43,958 nt of DNA from Aminobacter ciceronei (GCF_014138625.1 NZ_JACJHY010000042.1:1-43958); one strand, 5' to 3'; counted from the stretch's first letter, positions 31,602 through 40,526 are shown. Program-made: numbers and translations. The notes: a model not told the origin generated them from the letters alone.

Positions 31602-32374
31602 CCGATGAACCGCTTCTGCGCGTTACGGCGCTGTCCAAATATTACGGTTCGCGCATCGGCTGCGAGGACATCTCCTTCGACCTCTGGCCGGGCGAAGTGC
31701 TGGCCATCGTCGGTGAATCCGGCTCGGGCAAGACCACCTTGCTCAACTGCCTGTCGACGCGGCTGCTGCCGACGTCGGGCACTGCGAGCTACCGCATGCG
31801 CGACGGCCAGTGGCGCGACCTCTACCGCATGAGCGAGGCCGAGCGCCGCTTCCTGATGCGCACCGACTGGGGTTTCGTCCACCAGAACCCGGCCGACGGG
31901 CTGCGCATGACGGTGTCGGCCGGCGCCAATGTCGGCGAACGGCTGATGGCCGTCGGTGACCGCCACTATGGCAACATCCGCGCTACCGCAGTCGATTGGC
32001 TCGGCCGCGTCGAGATCGACGAGGCGCGCATCGACGACGAACCCCGCGCTTTCTCGGGCGGCATGCGCCAGCGCCTGCAGATCGCCCGCAACCTCGTTAC
32101 CGGCCCGCGGCTGGTGTTCATGGACGAGCCGACCGGCGGGCTCGACGTTTCGGTGCAGGCGCGCCTGCTCGATCTGTTGCGCGGACTGGTCACCGACCTC
32201 GGCCTCGCGGCCATCGTGGTCACGCATGACCTCGCCGTCGCACGGCTGCTGTCGCAGCGCATGATGGTGATGAAGGACGGCCATGTCGTCGAAGCCGGCC
32301 TCACCGACCGTGTGCTCGATGATCCGCGCGCGCCCTACACCCAGCTCCTCGTCTCCTCCATCCTGCAGGTCTGA
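31598..32374 (+). CDS. phnK: C-P lyase-associated ATP-binding protein PhnK
   Basis: A 258-residue ABC-type ATPase with Walker A GESGSGKTT, signature FSGGMRQRLQIARN, Walker B LVFMDEPTGGLD and switch VVTHDLAV. PhnK binds the C-P lyase core rather than a permease. Starts MTDEPLLRVTALSKYYG at 31598, overlapping phnJ by four bases. The stop is immediately followed by a 49-nt palindrome. Confidence 0.95.
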   Translation: MTDEPLLRVTALSKYYGSRIGCEDISFDLWPGEVLAIVGESGSGKTTLLNCLSTRLLPTSGTASYRMRDGQWRDLYRMSEAERRFLMRTDWGFVHQNPADGLRMTVSAGANVGERLMAVGDRHYGNIRATAVDWLGRVEIDEARIDDEPRAFSGGMRQRLQIARNLVTGPRLVFMDEPTGGLDVSVQARLLDLLRGLVTDLGLAAIVVTHDLAVARLLSQRMMVMKDGHVVEAGLTDRVLDDPRAPYTQLLVSSILQV

Positions 32375-32421
32375 GCATGGTCCCGAAAAGTGGTTCCCGG
32401 TTTTCGGGCAAGATCATGCTC
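32373..32421. repeat. 49-nt palindromic intergenic element (RIME-like), copy 2
   Basis: Bounded by GAGCATG and CATGCTC, with inner arms CCCGAAAA and TTTTCGGG. Same length and plan as the element at 25777-25825. It starts inside the phnK stop codon and separates phnK from phnL. Confidence 0.75.
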
Positions 32422-32440
32422 ATCAAGGAAAGATTCTGAC

Positions 32441-33148
32441 ATGGCCACTCCCCTCATCGTCTCGGAGGTCTCCAAGGCCTTCACCATGCATCTGCGTGGC
32501 GGCATCCGCCTGCCGGTGGTCGCCAATGTCTCGTTCTCGGTCAGGGCTGGCGAATGCGCCGTGCTCGGTGGCCCCTCTGGCGCCGGCAAGAGCTCGATCC
32601 TGAAGATGGTCTACGGTAACTACGGCGTCGACCAGGGCCAGATCATCGTCGATCACCATGGCCAGCTTGTCGATCTTGCCACTGCCAATCCGCGCACCGT
32701 GCTTTCGGTGCGCCGCGACACCATCGGCTATGTCAGCCAGTTCCTGCGCACCGTTCCGCGCGTCTCGGCACTCGGCGTCGTCGCCGAGCCGCTGGTCGCC
32801 CGCGGCACCGAACGCTCCGAGGCTCATGCCCGCGCCTCGGAACTGCTCGGCCGGCTGAACCTGCCGGAACGTCTGTGGAGCCTGCCGCCCGCCACCTTCT
32901 CCGGCGGCGAGCAGCAGCGCGTCAACATCGCCCGTGGCTTCATCACCGACCATCCGGTGCTCCTGCTCGACGAGCCGACGGCATCGCTCGACGCCACCAA
33001 CCGCGAGGTGGTGATCGGACTGATTGAGGAGAAGAAGCTGAAGGGTGTGGCCCTGCTCGGCATCTTCCACGACGCCGACGTGCGCGAGGCGGTCGCCGAC
33101 CGCATCATCGACGTCACCACATTTGCCGCCGGAAAGGTCGCAGCATGA
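32441..33148 (+). CDS. phnL: C-P lyase-associated ATP-binding protein PhnL
   Basis: A 235-residue ABC-type ATPase with Walker A GGPSGAGKSS, signature FSGGEQQRVNIARG, Walker B VLLLDEPTASLD and a FHDADV switch. Starts MATPLIVSEV at 32441 with AAGGAA upstream; in-frame codons before it lie in the palindrome. PhnL forms a dimer module with PhnK on the C-P lyase core. Overlaps the next gene by four bases. Confidence 0.95.
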   Translation: MATPLIVSEVSKAFTMHLRGGIRLPVVANVSFSVRAGECAVLGGPSGAGKSSILKMVYGNYGVDQGQIIVDHHGQLVDLATANPRTVLSVRRDTIGYVSQFLRTVPRVSALGVVAEPLVARGTERSEAHARASELLGRLNLPERLWSLPPATFSGGEQQRVNIARGFITDHPVLLLDEPTASLDATNREVVIGLIEEKKLKGVALLGIFHDADVREAVADRIIDVTTFAAGKVAA

Positions 33149-33762
33149 GCCGCAAGCTGTCCGAACAGCCCTGGATCCACCCATCGGCCGAGGTGACGCA
33201 GTCGACGCTCGGCCGCTGGACCGAAGTCTCCGAGCGCACCCGCATCAGCGAAAGTTCGCTCGGCGACTACTCCTACGTCATGCAGGACTGCAGCCTGTGG
33301 TGCACGACGGTCGGCAAATTCTCCAACATCGCAGCAAGCGTGCGCTGCAACGCCACGAACCATCCGACCTGGCGGCCGACGTTGCATCACTTCACCTACC
33401 GCGCCTCGGACTATTGGGAAGATGCCAGCCACGAGACCGAGTTCTTCGAATGGCGCCGGTCGAACGCGGTGACCATCGGCCACGACACCTGGCTTGGCCA
33501 CGGCTCGACGGTGCTGCCGGGCGTTACCGTCGGCGACGGCGCGGCGGTCGGCTCGGGCGCTGTCGTCACCAAGGATGTCGCGCCCTACACCATTGTCGCC
33601 GGCGTGCCCGCCAAGCCGCTGCGCGAGCGCTTCGACCGCACGACAGCGGATCGCTTCCAGGCGCTGGCTTGGTGGGACTGGGACCACGCCAGGCTGCGCG
33701 TTGCCCTCGACGATTTCCGCAACCTCTCGGCGGAAGAGTTCCTGGAAAAGCACGGCGGCTGA
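33145..33762 (+). CDS. hexapeptide-repeat acyltransferase of phosphonate operons
   Basis: A 205-residue left-handed beta-helix acetyltransferase: hexapeptide repeats TVGDGAAVGSGAVVTKDVAP, the C-terminal IVAGVPAKPLRERF motif and the catalytic histidine in NHPTWRP or TIGHDTWLGHG. The family occurs in rhizobial phn operons and probably takes the place of E. coli PhnO in acetylating aminophosphonates; substrate not proven. Its ATG overlaps phnL by four bases. It is the last gene of the first phn block, 7 bp from the convergent gltS. Confidence 0.88.
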   Translation: MSRKLSEQPWIHPSAEVTQSTLGRWTEVSERTRISESSLGDYSYVMQDCSLWCTTVGKFSNIAASVRCNATNHPTWRPTLHHFTYRASDYWEDASHETEFFEWRRSNAVTIGHDTWLGHGSTVLPGVTVGDGAAVGSGAVVTKDVAPYTIVAGVPAKPLRERFDRTTADRFQALAWWDWDHARLRVALDDFRNLSAEEFLEKHGG

Positions 33763-33769
33763 GGAGCCC

Positions 33770-34981
33770 TCACCCCGCCAGGAAAAACTGGATCGCGATC
33801 ATGTTGACCAGGTCGACGAAAAACGCCGAGACCAGCGGCAGGATGATGAAGGCGTTCGGTGACGGGCCATAGTGCCTGGTCACCGCCGTCATCGACGCGA
33901 TGGCGGTGGGCGTGGCGCCGAGCGAAAGGCCGGTAAAGCCGGCGCTCAGCACCGCCGCCTGGTAGTCTCTTCCCAAAAGCGGGAACAGCACGATCAGGAT
34001 GAAGGCCACAGCGAGCAGCGCCTGCATGGCAACGACGACCAGCAGCGGGCCGGCAACCCCGGCAAGCGTCCAGAGCTGCATGCTCATCAGCGACATGGCG
34101 AGGAAGGCCGAGAGCGAATAGTCGGAGATCAGCGACATTGCGGGCGAGCGCGCTGGCCATGGCATGCGCGGAAAGATGTAGGGGATCGTGTTCGACAGGA
34201 CGACCCCCATGATCAGGCAAGGCACGAACAATGGCAGCTTCACGCCCATCGCCGTGACCGGGCCGTGAACCAAATAGCCGAGCACCACGGCGACGTTGAC
34301 CAGCAAAAGCGCCTGCATGAAGTTCGACTTGTCGATCGGCGCGGCCTCCGCCCGGGCGACGGCCGATTCCCCGTCGGGTCCGCTCGCGTCGGCGGTTAGC
34401 TTGCCACGCTCGATGAGGAACTTTGCCACCGGCCCGCCGAGGACGCTGGCGACGATCAGCCCGAGCGTCGCCGCGGCGGTGCCGACTTCAAGGGCGGCCG
34501 GAAAACCGTGCTCTGCGGCGATCGCCGGCGCCCAGGCAATCGTCGTGCCATGGCCACCGACAAAGGCGATCGACCCCATGATGACGCCTGCAGCAGAGGG
34601 CAGGCCGAACAGCCAGGCTCCAAGCGTGCCGACGCCATTCTGCAGAAAGACGAAAAGCACGGTCAGCACGCACAACACCGCCAACGCCCGTCCCCCGACC
34701 AGCAGGTCGACCAGCCGCGCATTGACGCCGACGGTGGCAAAGAAGATGACCAGCAGCCTGTCGCGCGTGGTCATCTCGAAGACGATCTCCGTGCCTGACA
34801 ATTGGTAGAACGCCAAAACGGCCACGGCCGCGAGAAACCCGCCGGTGACCGGCTCTGGGATGTTGTAGTTGCGCAGGAAAGCAATGTGACGGTTGAGCAG
34901 CACGCCGACGAAATAGACGATGATGCCGAGCGTGAGCGTCAGGAAATCTGGCGAAACGAAAACATTGTCGGCCATGGCCAT
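33770..34981 (-). CDS. gltS: sodium/glutamate symporter GltS
   Basis: A 403-residue inner-membrane carrier with about ten hydrophobic segments, starting SPDFLTLTLGIIVYFVGVLLN and with GGHGTTIAWAP and GLSLGATPTAIASM, hallmarks of GltS. It imports glutamate with sodium. It lies convergent to the phn block and between its two halves, so it is an interruption, not part of phosphonate use. Start at ATG 34981 or the ATG two codons later. Confidence 0.92.
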   Translation of the reverse strand: MAMADNVFVSPDFLTLTLGIIVYFVGVLLNRHIAFLRNYNIPEPVTGGFLAAVAVLAFYQLSGTEIVFEMTTRDRLLVIFFATVGVNARLVDLLVGGRALAVLCVLTVLFVFLQNGVGTLGAWLFGLPSAAGVIMGSIAFVGGHGTTIAWAPAIAAEHGFPAALEVGTAAATLGLIVASVLGGPVAKFLIERGKLTADASGPDGESAVARAEAAPIDKSNFMQALLLVNVAVVLGYLVHGPVTAMGVKLPLFVPCLIMGVVLSNTIPYIFPRMPWPARSPAMSLISDYSLSAFLAMSLMSMQLWTLAGVAGPLLVVVAMQALLAVAFILIVLFPLLGRDYQAAVLSAGFTGLSLGATPTAIASMTAVTRHYGPSPNAFIILPLVSAFFVDLVNMIAIQFFLAG

Positions 34982-35117
34982 CCGAGCTTCGCCTGGACAC
35001 CCGAACGAAGGTGCCGGATCGGATGATCCCGATCTCCCGAGCTCTCAACCTTGCCCAGAATAATTTCGAGAGCAATTGGATTTGCGGCGCAACCGAGCAG
35101 GCACCGCCCGACGCGGA

Positions 35118-35156
35118 AACGCCCGCGCCTCCCTGAAAGGGAAGACCGCGGGCGTT
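35118..35156 (-). terminator. stem-loop after the Tim44-domain gene
   Basis: A 10-bp stem, AACGCCCGCG at 35118-35127 and CGCGGGCGTT at 35147-35156, encloses a smaller TCCC/GGGA hairpin. Read leftward it follows the Tim44 stop by 20 bp and has only a TTT tail, so termination is plausible but not strong. Confidence 0.5.
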
Positions 35157-35175
35157 GTAATCAGTCTGAAACGGT

Positions 35176-36198
35176 TCAGGCGTCCTGGATAGCCGAGAGC
35201 TGCCAGTCGCCGCCGTTCTGGCGGACGAAGGTCCACAGCTCGGTCGTCTCGCTCGGCTCGTTTGCGTCGCCGTCCACCACTTCGCCGGTCGTGCGGTTGC
35301 GGGTCACGTCGATCGACGAATAGTTCATTGCCGCAGTGGCGTAGTCGCGGTCGCCTTCGTTCCAGCTTTCGGCAATGTCGGCCTGCAGGAGCTGGACGTT
35401 GGTCACGTCGTTGCGGACGCCGTTCTGAGCGTTGTCGGCCAATTCTTCCGAGAGATAGGACACCATCTCCGGCGTCACCAGGCGACGCAACGCCTTGTGG
35501 TCCTCGCGGCCAAACGCTTCCTGGACCTCGGTCAGCAGGCGCTGGAACGTGTCGAGATCTTCGCCCGACACGGTAATGTCCTTGCTGGCAGGCTGCTGCG
35601 GCGCGGCCTCGGCGCGGCTGCTGCCGATGCTCGGAATGCTGAACGAACGGCTGCCGCCATTGGCCTTGCCGCTGTCTCCAGACGGTGCCGCGTCGCGGTA
35701 GTTGAAGTTACCGCCGCCGGCACCCGCGCCGGCCATCGCCGGACCGGTGGCTTGGCGCGAACGGAAGAAGCGCAGGGCGAGCCAGATGGCGCCGCCGATC
35801 AGCAGCAGTTGCATCAGCATGCCGAACATGCCGGCGATGCCGCCAAAGCCTTGGCCCATCATCATGCCGAGCAGGCCACCCATCAGCAGGCCGCCGATCA
35901 TCGCGCCGCCGAAGCCGCCCATGAAGCCGGGGCGCTGCGGTGCAGTCGCGCCAGGACGGGCTGCACTGGTGGCGGCCGGGTTGGTTGCCTGACCGGTGTT
36001 GGGCGTCATCGAACGCTCGACCGGCGCGGTCGGCTGCGGCGCGGTGCGGGTCGGCGGCGCCGACTGGAAGGTACGCGTACCCCTGCTGCCGAAGCTGCCG
36101 CCGCGCCGTGCATCGGCGTGGTCGACGGCAATCATGGAGAAGGCGAGGAACAGGCCCGCGAAAAGCGTGGCGAAGCGGGTCGTTCGGGACAATTTCAT
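35176..36198 (-). CDS. Tim44-domain membrane protein
   Basis: A 340-residue protein: signal-like N-terminus (FATLFAGLFLAFSMIAVDHADA), an RGG/Gly/Pro-rich linker, a glycine-methionine-rich membrane stretch (GGLLMGGLLGMMMGQGF, then LLLIGGAIWLALRFF), and a C-terminal Tim44-like domain from about residue 215 (LDTFQRLLTEVQEAFG). Bacterial members are membrane-linked proteins of unclear function. Flanked by gltS and the GFA gene within the split in the phn locus. Confidence 0.88.
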   Translation of the reverse strand: MKLSRTTRFATLFAGLFLAFSMIAVDHADARRGGSFGSRGTRTFQSAPPTRTAPQPTAPVERSMTPNTGQATNPAATSAARPGATAPQRPGFMGGFGGAMIGGLLMGGLLGMMMGQGFGGIAGMFGMLMQLLLIGGAIWLALRFFRSRQATGPAMAGAGAGGGNFNYRDAAPSGDSGKANGGSRSFSIPSIGSSRAEAAPQQPASKDITVSGEDLDTFQRLLTEVQEAFGREDHKALRRLVTPEMVSYLSEELADNAQNGVRNDVTNVQLLQADIAESWNEGDRDYATAAMNYSSIDVTRNRTTGEVVDGDANEPSETTELWTFVRQNGGDWQLSAIQDA

Positions 36199-36425
36199 CA
36201 GCGGATCCTCAAAGTGTCGTCCGCCCTCATATAATGACTAACAACTGTAGTGTCAGGGTTTGCAGGCCAAGTTTTGGCAGATTCTTGCCGAAATTCGGCA
36301 AAATATTGATTCGTCATGCTTTTTCCAGGATTTCCGCAAGTGGACCTTATGTCCGACCGGCAGCTGCGGCCGTCAGCGGGCTGCGCTTGAGTACAATGCT
36401 GACAGCCAGCTGCCTGGTTTTCGTA

Positions 36426-36860
36426 CTACTCCTTGTGATTTCCCTTTCGAGGCGAGCCCGCCTCGGGCACACCTTCGAGACAAAGCCAATCGTGCTTGCT
36501 GTTCGGCCAGTGGAGCACGACCGGCGCCGGGAACCCCTGATCCTCCAGGCAGCCAACCGAGACCGACAGCGCCGCCGTCAACGCTTCCGCCCGCATGAAG
36601 ACGACCGATCCACAGGTGGTGCAGAATGTCTGCTCCAGCCATTGTCCCGACGCGCCGGCTCGCCGCCACGACCTGGTCTCGCCTTCCTGGCTAACGACGG
36701 CGGAATCCGCATAGATGGCGCGGTAGGAGAATGCCGTCCCGGTGCATCTCTGGCACTCGGTGCAACTGCAAGCATAGACTCGTCTCGGCTCCCCGGCGAG
36801 GACGAGTTTCACGCCGCGACACGAACAGGTGGCGGTGCGTTTCGTCTCCCCGTCATGCAT
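36426..36860 (-). CDS. GFA (glutathione-dependent formaldehyde-activating) family protein
   Basis: A 144-residue zinc-binding protein with GFA-fold cysteines in the usual order: CSCRGVK, CSCTECQRCTG and FCTTCGS. Family members include S-hydroxymethylglutathione synthase, but most have unknown roles. The start, ATG 36860, overlaps the tail of a truncated oxidoreductase frame on the same strand, so the gene may now be expressed from that gene's former promoter. Confidence 0.85.
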   Translation of the reverse strand: MHDGETKRTATCSCRGVKLVLAGEPRRVYACSCTECQRCTGTAFSYRAIYADSAVVSQEGETRSWRRAGASGQWLEQTFCTTCGSVVFMRAEALTAALSVSVGCLEDQGFPAPVVLHWPNSKHDWLCLEGVPEAGSPRKGNHKE

Positions 36861-36942
36861 GCTGGTAGCCCTGGTCGAACAAAGTTCGGACAATGGACGA
36901 GCCCATACGGCCCGTGCCGAGCACGCAGACATCTATATTCAC
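36853..36942 (-). pseudogene. truncated N-terminus of a 6PGDH/imine-reductase-like oxidoreductase
   Basis: A GTG at 36942, with GGAG 7 bases upstream, opens a 29-codon frame reading NIDVCVLGTGRMGSSIVRTL, then FDQGYQ and a stop at 36853. This is the beta-alpha-beta nucleotide-binding start of a beta-hydroxyacid-dehydrogenase/imine-reductase-type enzyme, cut off after the first helix. It faces the divergent hxlR gene, a common arrangement for the intact enzyme. The rest of the enzyme is absent; a GFA gene takes its place. Confidence 0.7.
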
Positions 36943-37087
36943 GATTTTTCTCCGAAATGCGAAGGCCCCTTGCGACGAGGGGCTGGTTCATGTTTGGCGC
37001 GCGCTCGGACCAAACATATGTACCGTCACTGCATTGAGAAGTACGCACTTTGAAGTAAGCCGTTGATATCATGACAGGAGCTGGAAG

Positions 37088-37426
37088 ATGAGGCACAAGG
37101 AACCGGACAGCTGCGGTTTTGCCGCAGCCATGCAGGCCATCGGCGGCAAGTGGAAAACCGCGCTGCTGTGGCAACTGCACCTGCGGCCCCATCGCTTTGC
37201 CGAACTGCGCCGCTTGCTGCCGGGCATCAGCGAGAAGGTGCTGACGCAACAATTGCGGCAGATGGAGACCGACGGGCTGATCAGCCGGCATGCATATGAA
37301 GAGGTGCCGCCGCGCGTCGAATATTCGATCACGCCGCTGGGCTTGAGCCTGAACGATGCCGTGACAGCAATGTCGGCATGGGGCAAGCAGCACGAGAACT
37401 GGAAAGACCGCCAACAGGCGGCCTGA
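37088..37426 (+). CDS. HxlR-family regulator
   Basis: A 112-residue winged helix-turn-helix protein with the HxlR pattern DSCGFAAAMQAIGGKWKTAL, FAELRRLLPGISEKVLTQQLR and DGLISRHAYEEVPPRVEYS. CGF near the N-terminus holds a cysteine that in HxlR relatives can sense electrophiles; that role here is only a suggestion. AGGAGCTGGAAG precedes the ATG. Divergent from the truncated oxidoreductase and GFA gene. Confidence 0.9.
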   Translation: MRHKEPDSCGFAAAMQAIGGKWKTALLWQLHLRPHRFAELRRLLPGISEKVLTQQLRQMETDGLISRHAYEEVPPRVEYSITPLGLSLNDAVTAMSAWGKQHENWKDRQQAA

Positions 37427-37556
37427 CACAGGCAGAGATCACAGCGGGCCATCGCGGTTCGCGAAAGCCGATTTCAGAAACGGGATTCCAAAAAGCAGCG
37501 ATATTTGCCCTCAAAAGCCGTGTTTTTCGCGCTTCGGCCTGTGCATCGTAACAAAA

Positions 37557-37574
37557 CTGACATGGTCCCGACAT
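37557..37574 (+). promoter_or_regulatory. PHO box upstream of phnC
   Basis: CTGACAT at 37557-37563, GGTC, then CCGACAT at 37568-37574, in 7-4-7 spacing; it ends 74 bp before phnC. Rhizobial phnCDE is a known PhoB target. Confidence 0.65.
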
Positions 37575-37647
37575 TGCAGCTTCACGTCCCGGGTCTAGGC
37601 CCATCGCAGACAAGGGCGAAAAGGCCCGACGGGACAGGGAAGCCAAG

Positions 37648-38490
37648 ATGCTCGAAATCCGCAACGTGACGCGCCGCTTCGGCAAGAATGTCGCCGTCAA
37701 CGGCGTCAACCTCAAAATCCAGCCGGGCCAGATGGTCGGCATCATCGGCCGCTCCGGCGCCGGCAAGTCGACCCTGCTCAAGACCATCAACCGCCTGATC
37801 GACCCGAGCGAGGGCTCAATTTCCTTCGACGGCACCGAAGTGTCGTCGCTGCGCGGCACGCAGCTGCGCCGATGGCAGCGCGACTGCGCCATGATCTTCC
37901 AGCAGTTCAACCTGGTCCCGCGCCTCGACGTCTTGACCAACGTCCTGCTCGGCCGCCTCAACCACCGCTCCACCGCGCTCAACCTGCTCTCGATCTTTAC
38001 GCGTGAAGAGCGCATCCGGGCGATCGCCGCACTTGAGCGCCTCGACATCGCCCGCACCGCCCTCCAGCCGGCTGGAACCCTGTCCGGTGGCCAGCAGCAG
38101 CGCGTCGCCATTGCACGTGCCCTGATGCAGGAGCCCAAGCTGATCCTCGCCGACGAGCCGATCGCCTCGCTGGACCCGCTCAACGCCAAGGTGGTGATGG
38201 ACGCGTTGCGCGACATCAACCTGCGCGACGGCATCACCGTCATCACCAATCTGCACACGCTCGACACCGCACGCACCTACTGCAACCGCATCATCGGCAT
38301 GCAGGGCGGCGCTGTGGTCTTCGACGGCGCGCCCGAAGACCTCACCATCGAGGCCGTGCGCCTCGTCTACGGTGCCGACGCCGACGGCACTGAAATTTCC
38401 GAAGCCATCACCTCGACCAGCATCCGCCCGGTCAAGGTCAGGGTTCCCGTATCCGCCGCACCTCTCGAACCGGCCTACGCCCCGGCCTGA
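37648..38490 (+). CDS. phnC: phosphonate ABC importer, ATPase PhnC
   Basis: A 280-residue ATPase with Walker [11 protein letters not shown]-loop [11 protein letters not shown], signature [14 protein letters not shown], Walker [13 protein letters not shown] and an NLHTLD switch as in PhnC. A C-terminal tail of about 30 residues follows the ABC domain. First gene of phnCDE1E2, behind a PHO box. Confidence 0.94.
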   Translation: MLEIRNVTRRFGKNVAVNGVNLKIQPGQMVGIIGRSGAGKSTLLKTINRLIDPSEGSISFDGTEVSSLRGTQLRRWQRDCAMIFQQFNLVPRLDVLTNVLLGRLNHRSTALNLLSIFTREERIRAIAALERLDIARTALQPAGTLSGGQQQRVAIARALMQEPKLILADEPIASLDPLNAKVVMDALRDINLRDGITVITNLHTLDTARTYCNRIIGMQGGAVVFDGAPEDLTIEAVRLVYGADADGTEISEAITSTSIRPVKVRVPVSAAPLEPAYAPA

Positions 38491-38581
38491 GGCTGCTCGC
38501 GTTCGTCTCGCCCACGTCAAGGGCCGGTAATCATCAACTGCAATGACCCGGCAAGGTGCTGGGCCAAACTGGAGAACTGTG

Positions 38582-39493
38582 ATGTTCAAGAAAGCACTTC
38601 TGGGTGCCGCTTCGCTCGCCGTGCTGGCGATCGGTTCGGCCAATGCAGCCGACCTCAAGGAATTCCGCATCGGCCTGATCGGCGGCGAAAACGAAGCCGA
38701 CCGCCTGCGCAACTTCCAGTGCCTCGTCGACCAGCTGCCCAAGGCCATCGGCGTCGAGAAGGTGTCGCTGTTCCCGGCCGCTGACTATGACGGCACCATC
38801 CAGGGACTGCTCGGCGGCACGCTCGACTACGCCGAACTCGGCGCTTCGGGCTACGCCAAGATCTATCTGCAGAACAAGGATGCGGTCGAGCCGATCCTGA
38901 CCACCGTCCAGACCGACGGCGCCACCGGCTACTACACCATCATGGTCGCCAAGAAGGATTCGGGCATCACCAAGCTCGAAGACCTCAAGGGCAAGAAGCT
39001 CGGCTACGCCGATGCTGACTCGACCTCGGGCTACCTGATCCCCGTCACTGCGCTGCCCAAGGATCTCGGCGGCGTCGCCGTGAAAGACTATTTCGCCGAG
39101 ACCGGCTTCGGCGGTGGTCATGAAAACCTCGTCCTTGAAGTGCTCAAGGGCACCTTCGACGCCGGCACGACCTTTGGTTCGGGTGTCGGCGAATTCACGG
39201 ATGGCTATACCTCCGGCAATCTCCGTAAGATGGTCGACAAGGGCATCCTCGACATGGACGACCTGGTCGAAGTCTGGAAGTCGCCGCTGATCCCGAACGG
39301 TCCGATCGTCGTTCGCACCTCGCTCGACGCCGGCATCAAGAGTAAGTTCAAGGATTACATGGTCAAGCTGCCGGAGACCGATCCGGCTTGCTTTGCGGCC
39401 ATCCAGGGCGGCGACTTCAAGGGCTTCACCGAAGTCACCCCTGAGTTCTACCAGCCTGTGATCGACGCCCGCAAGGCGCAGATCGGCAGCTAA
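38582..39493 (+). CDS. phnD: phosphonate ABC importer, binding protein PhnD
   Basis: A 303-residue periplasmic binding protein with a signal peptide (MFKKALLGAASLAVLAIGSANA) and the PhnD core IGLIGGENEADRL, KKDSGITKLEDLKGKKLGYAD and DADSTSGYLIP. The ATG at 38582 is preceded by a GGAGAACTGTG leader. It is followed by a strong intrinsic terminator before phnE1. Confidence 0.94.
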   Translation: MFKKALLGAASLAVLAIGSANAADLKEFRIGLIGGENEADRLRNFQCLVDQLPKAIGVEKVSLFPAADYDGTIQGLLGGTLDYAELGASGYAKIYLQNKDAVEPILTTVQTDGATGYYTIMVAKKDSGITKLEDLKGKKLGYADADSTSGYLIPVTALPKDLGGVAVKDYFAETGFGGGHENLVLEVLKGTFDAGTTFGSGVGEFTDGYTSGNLRKMVDKGILDMDDLVEVWKSPLIPNGPIVVRTSLDAGIKSKFKDYMVKLPETDPACFAAIQGGDFKGFTEVTPEFYQPVIDARKAQIGS

Positions 39494-39507
39494 ACCCCAA
39501 GCCTCCC

Positions 39508-39545
39508 GGACGCGCCGCGAGAAACACGCGGCGCGTCCCTTTTTT
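39508..39545 (+). terminator. intrinsic terminator/attenuator between phnD and phnE1
   Basis: A perfect 12-bp stem, GGACGCGCCGCG at 39508-39519 and CGCGGCGCGTCC at 39527-39538, with an AGAAACA loop, is followed by C and six T. Read-through would be partial, keeping phnD above the permeases. Confidence 0.9.
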
Positions 39546-39568
39546 GTCCGGGATCGAACGGAAACCTC

Positions 39569-40522
39569 ATGACAATGCCCCTCTCGGAAGCCGGCCTCGC
39601 GGTCGAGCAGCACTGGCGCGAACTCGCCAGCCGCCGCCGCCTCTATACGGCGGGCGGCCTGTTCATCCTCTTCATCGCGCTGTCCGGATCGCTCTGGTTC
39701 GCCAATGACAGCAATGCCGGCAAGTTCTTCGATCGGCTGCCGCATTTCTTCGACTTCGTCGACCAGATGATCCCGCGCGACGTCTTCGATGTCTGGCGCG
39801 CCATGTTCGACCTGCCTTCGCCCTATGCCGACGGCAGCCTGAAGTTCGACTACCCCGAAGGTCGGATGTATCTGTTCGGCTCGTTCTATTTGCCCGAATA
39901 CGTCTACAAGATGCTGGAGACGATCAACATCGCGCTCGTCTCGACGCTGATCGGTTTCGCCTTCGGCTTCCTGCTCTGCTTCCTCGCGGCCTCCAACCTG
40001 GTGACCCAGCGCTGGCTGCGCTTCTTCGTCCGCCGTTTCCTCGAAATCCTGCGCGCCTTCCCCGAGATCGTCATCGCCGGCTTCTTCCTCGCCGTGCTCT
40101 CGATGGGCGCCATCCCGGCGATCATCGCGGTGTCTCTGCACACCATCGGCGCGCTCGGAAAGATGTTCTTTGAGGTCGTCGAGAACGCCGACATGAAGGC
40201 CGACGAAGGCCTGCGTGCTGTCGGCGGAAACTGGCCCGAGCGCGTCTGGTTCGGCATCGTGCCGCAAGTGATGCCCAATTTCCTGAGCTACGGCCTGCTG
40301 CGCCTCGAGATCAATGTCCGCGCCTCGACAATCATCGGCGCTGTTGGGGGCGGCGGTATCGGCGAGGTGCTGCGCCTGTCGATCAGCCGCAACCACGAAG
40401 CCAAGACCATCGCCATCATCATCCTCCTGTTCTGCACCATCGTCGCGGTCGACCAGTTCTCTGCCTGGCTGCGCAAGAGACTGGTTGGCGAACAGGCCTT
40501 CGCCTTCGGCCGTGGGGACTAA
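39569..40522 (+). CDS. phnE: phosphonate ABC importer, permease PhnE1
   Basis: A 317-residue permease with an N-terminal helix (GGLFILFIALSGSLWF), a short extracytoplasmic stretch and four or more further helices, and the EAA-type loop (NADMKADEGLRAVGGNWPERVWFG shown in part: EGLRAVGGNWPE). The C-terminal RASTIIGAVGGGGIGEVL is typical of PhnE. Five bases separate it from phnE2. Confidence 0.92.
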   Translation: MTMPLSEAGLAVEQHWRELASRRRLYTAGGLFILFIALSGSLWFANDSNAGKFFDRLPHFFDFVDQMIPRDVFDVWRAMFDLPSPYADGSLKFDYPEGRMYLFGSFYLPEYVYKMLETINIALVSTLIGFAFGFLLCFLAASNLVTQRWLRFFVRRFLEILRAFPEIVIAGFFLAVLSMGAIPAIIAVSLHTIGALGKMFFEVVENADMKADEGLRAVGGNWPERVWFGIVPQVMPNFLSYGLLRLEINVRASTIIGAVGGGGIGEVLRLSISRNHEAKTIAIIILLFCTIVAVDQFSAWLRKRLVGEQAFAFGRGD

Positions 40523-40526
40523 GATC

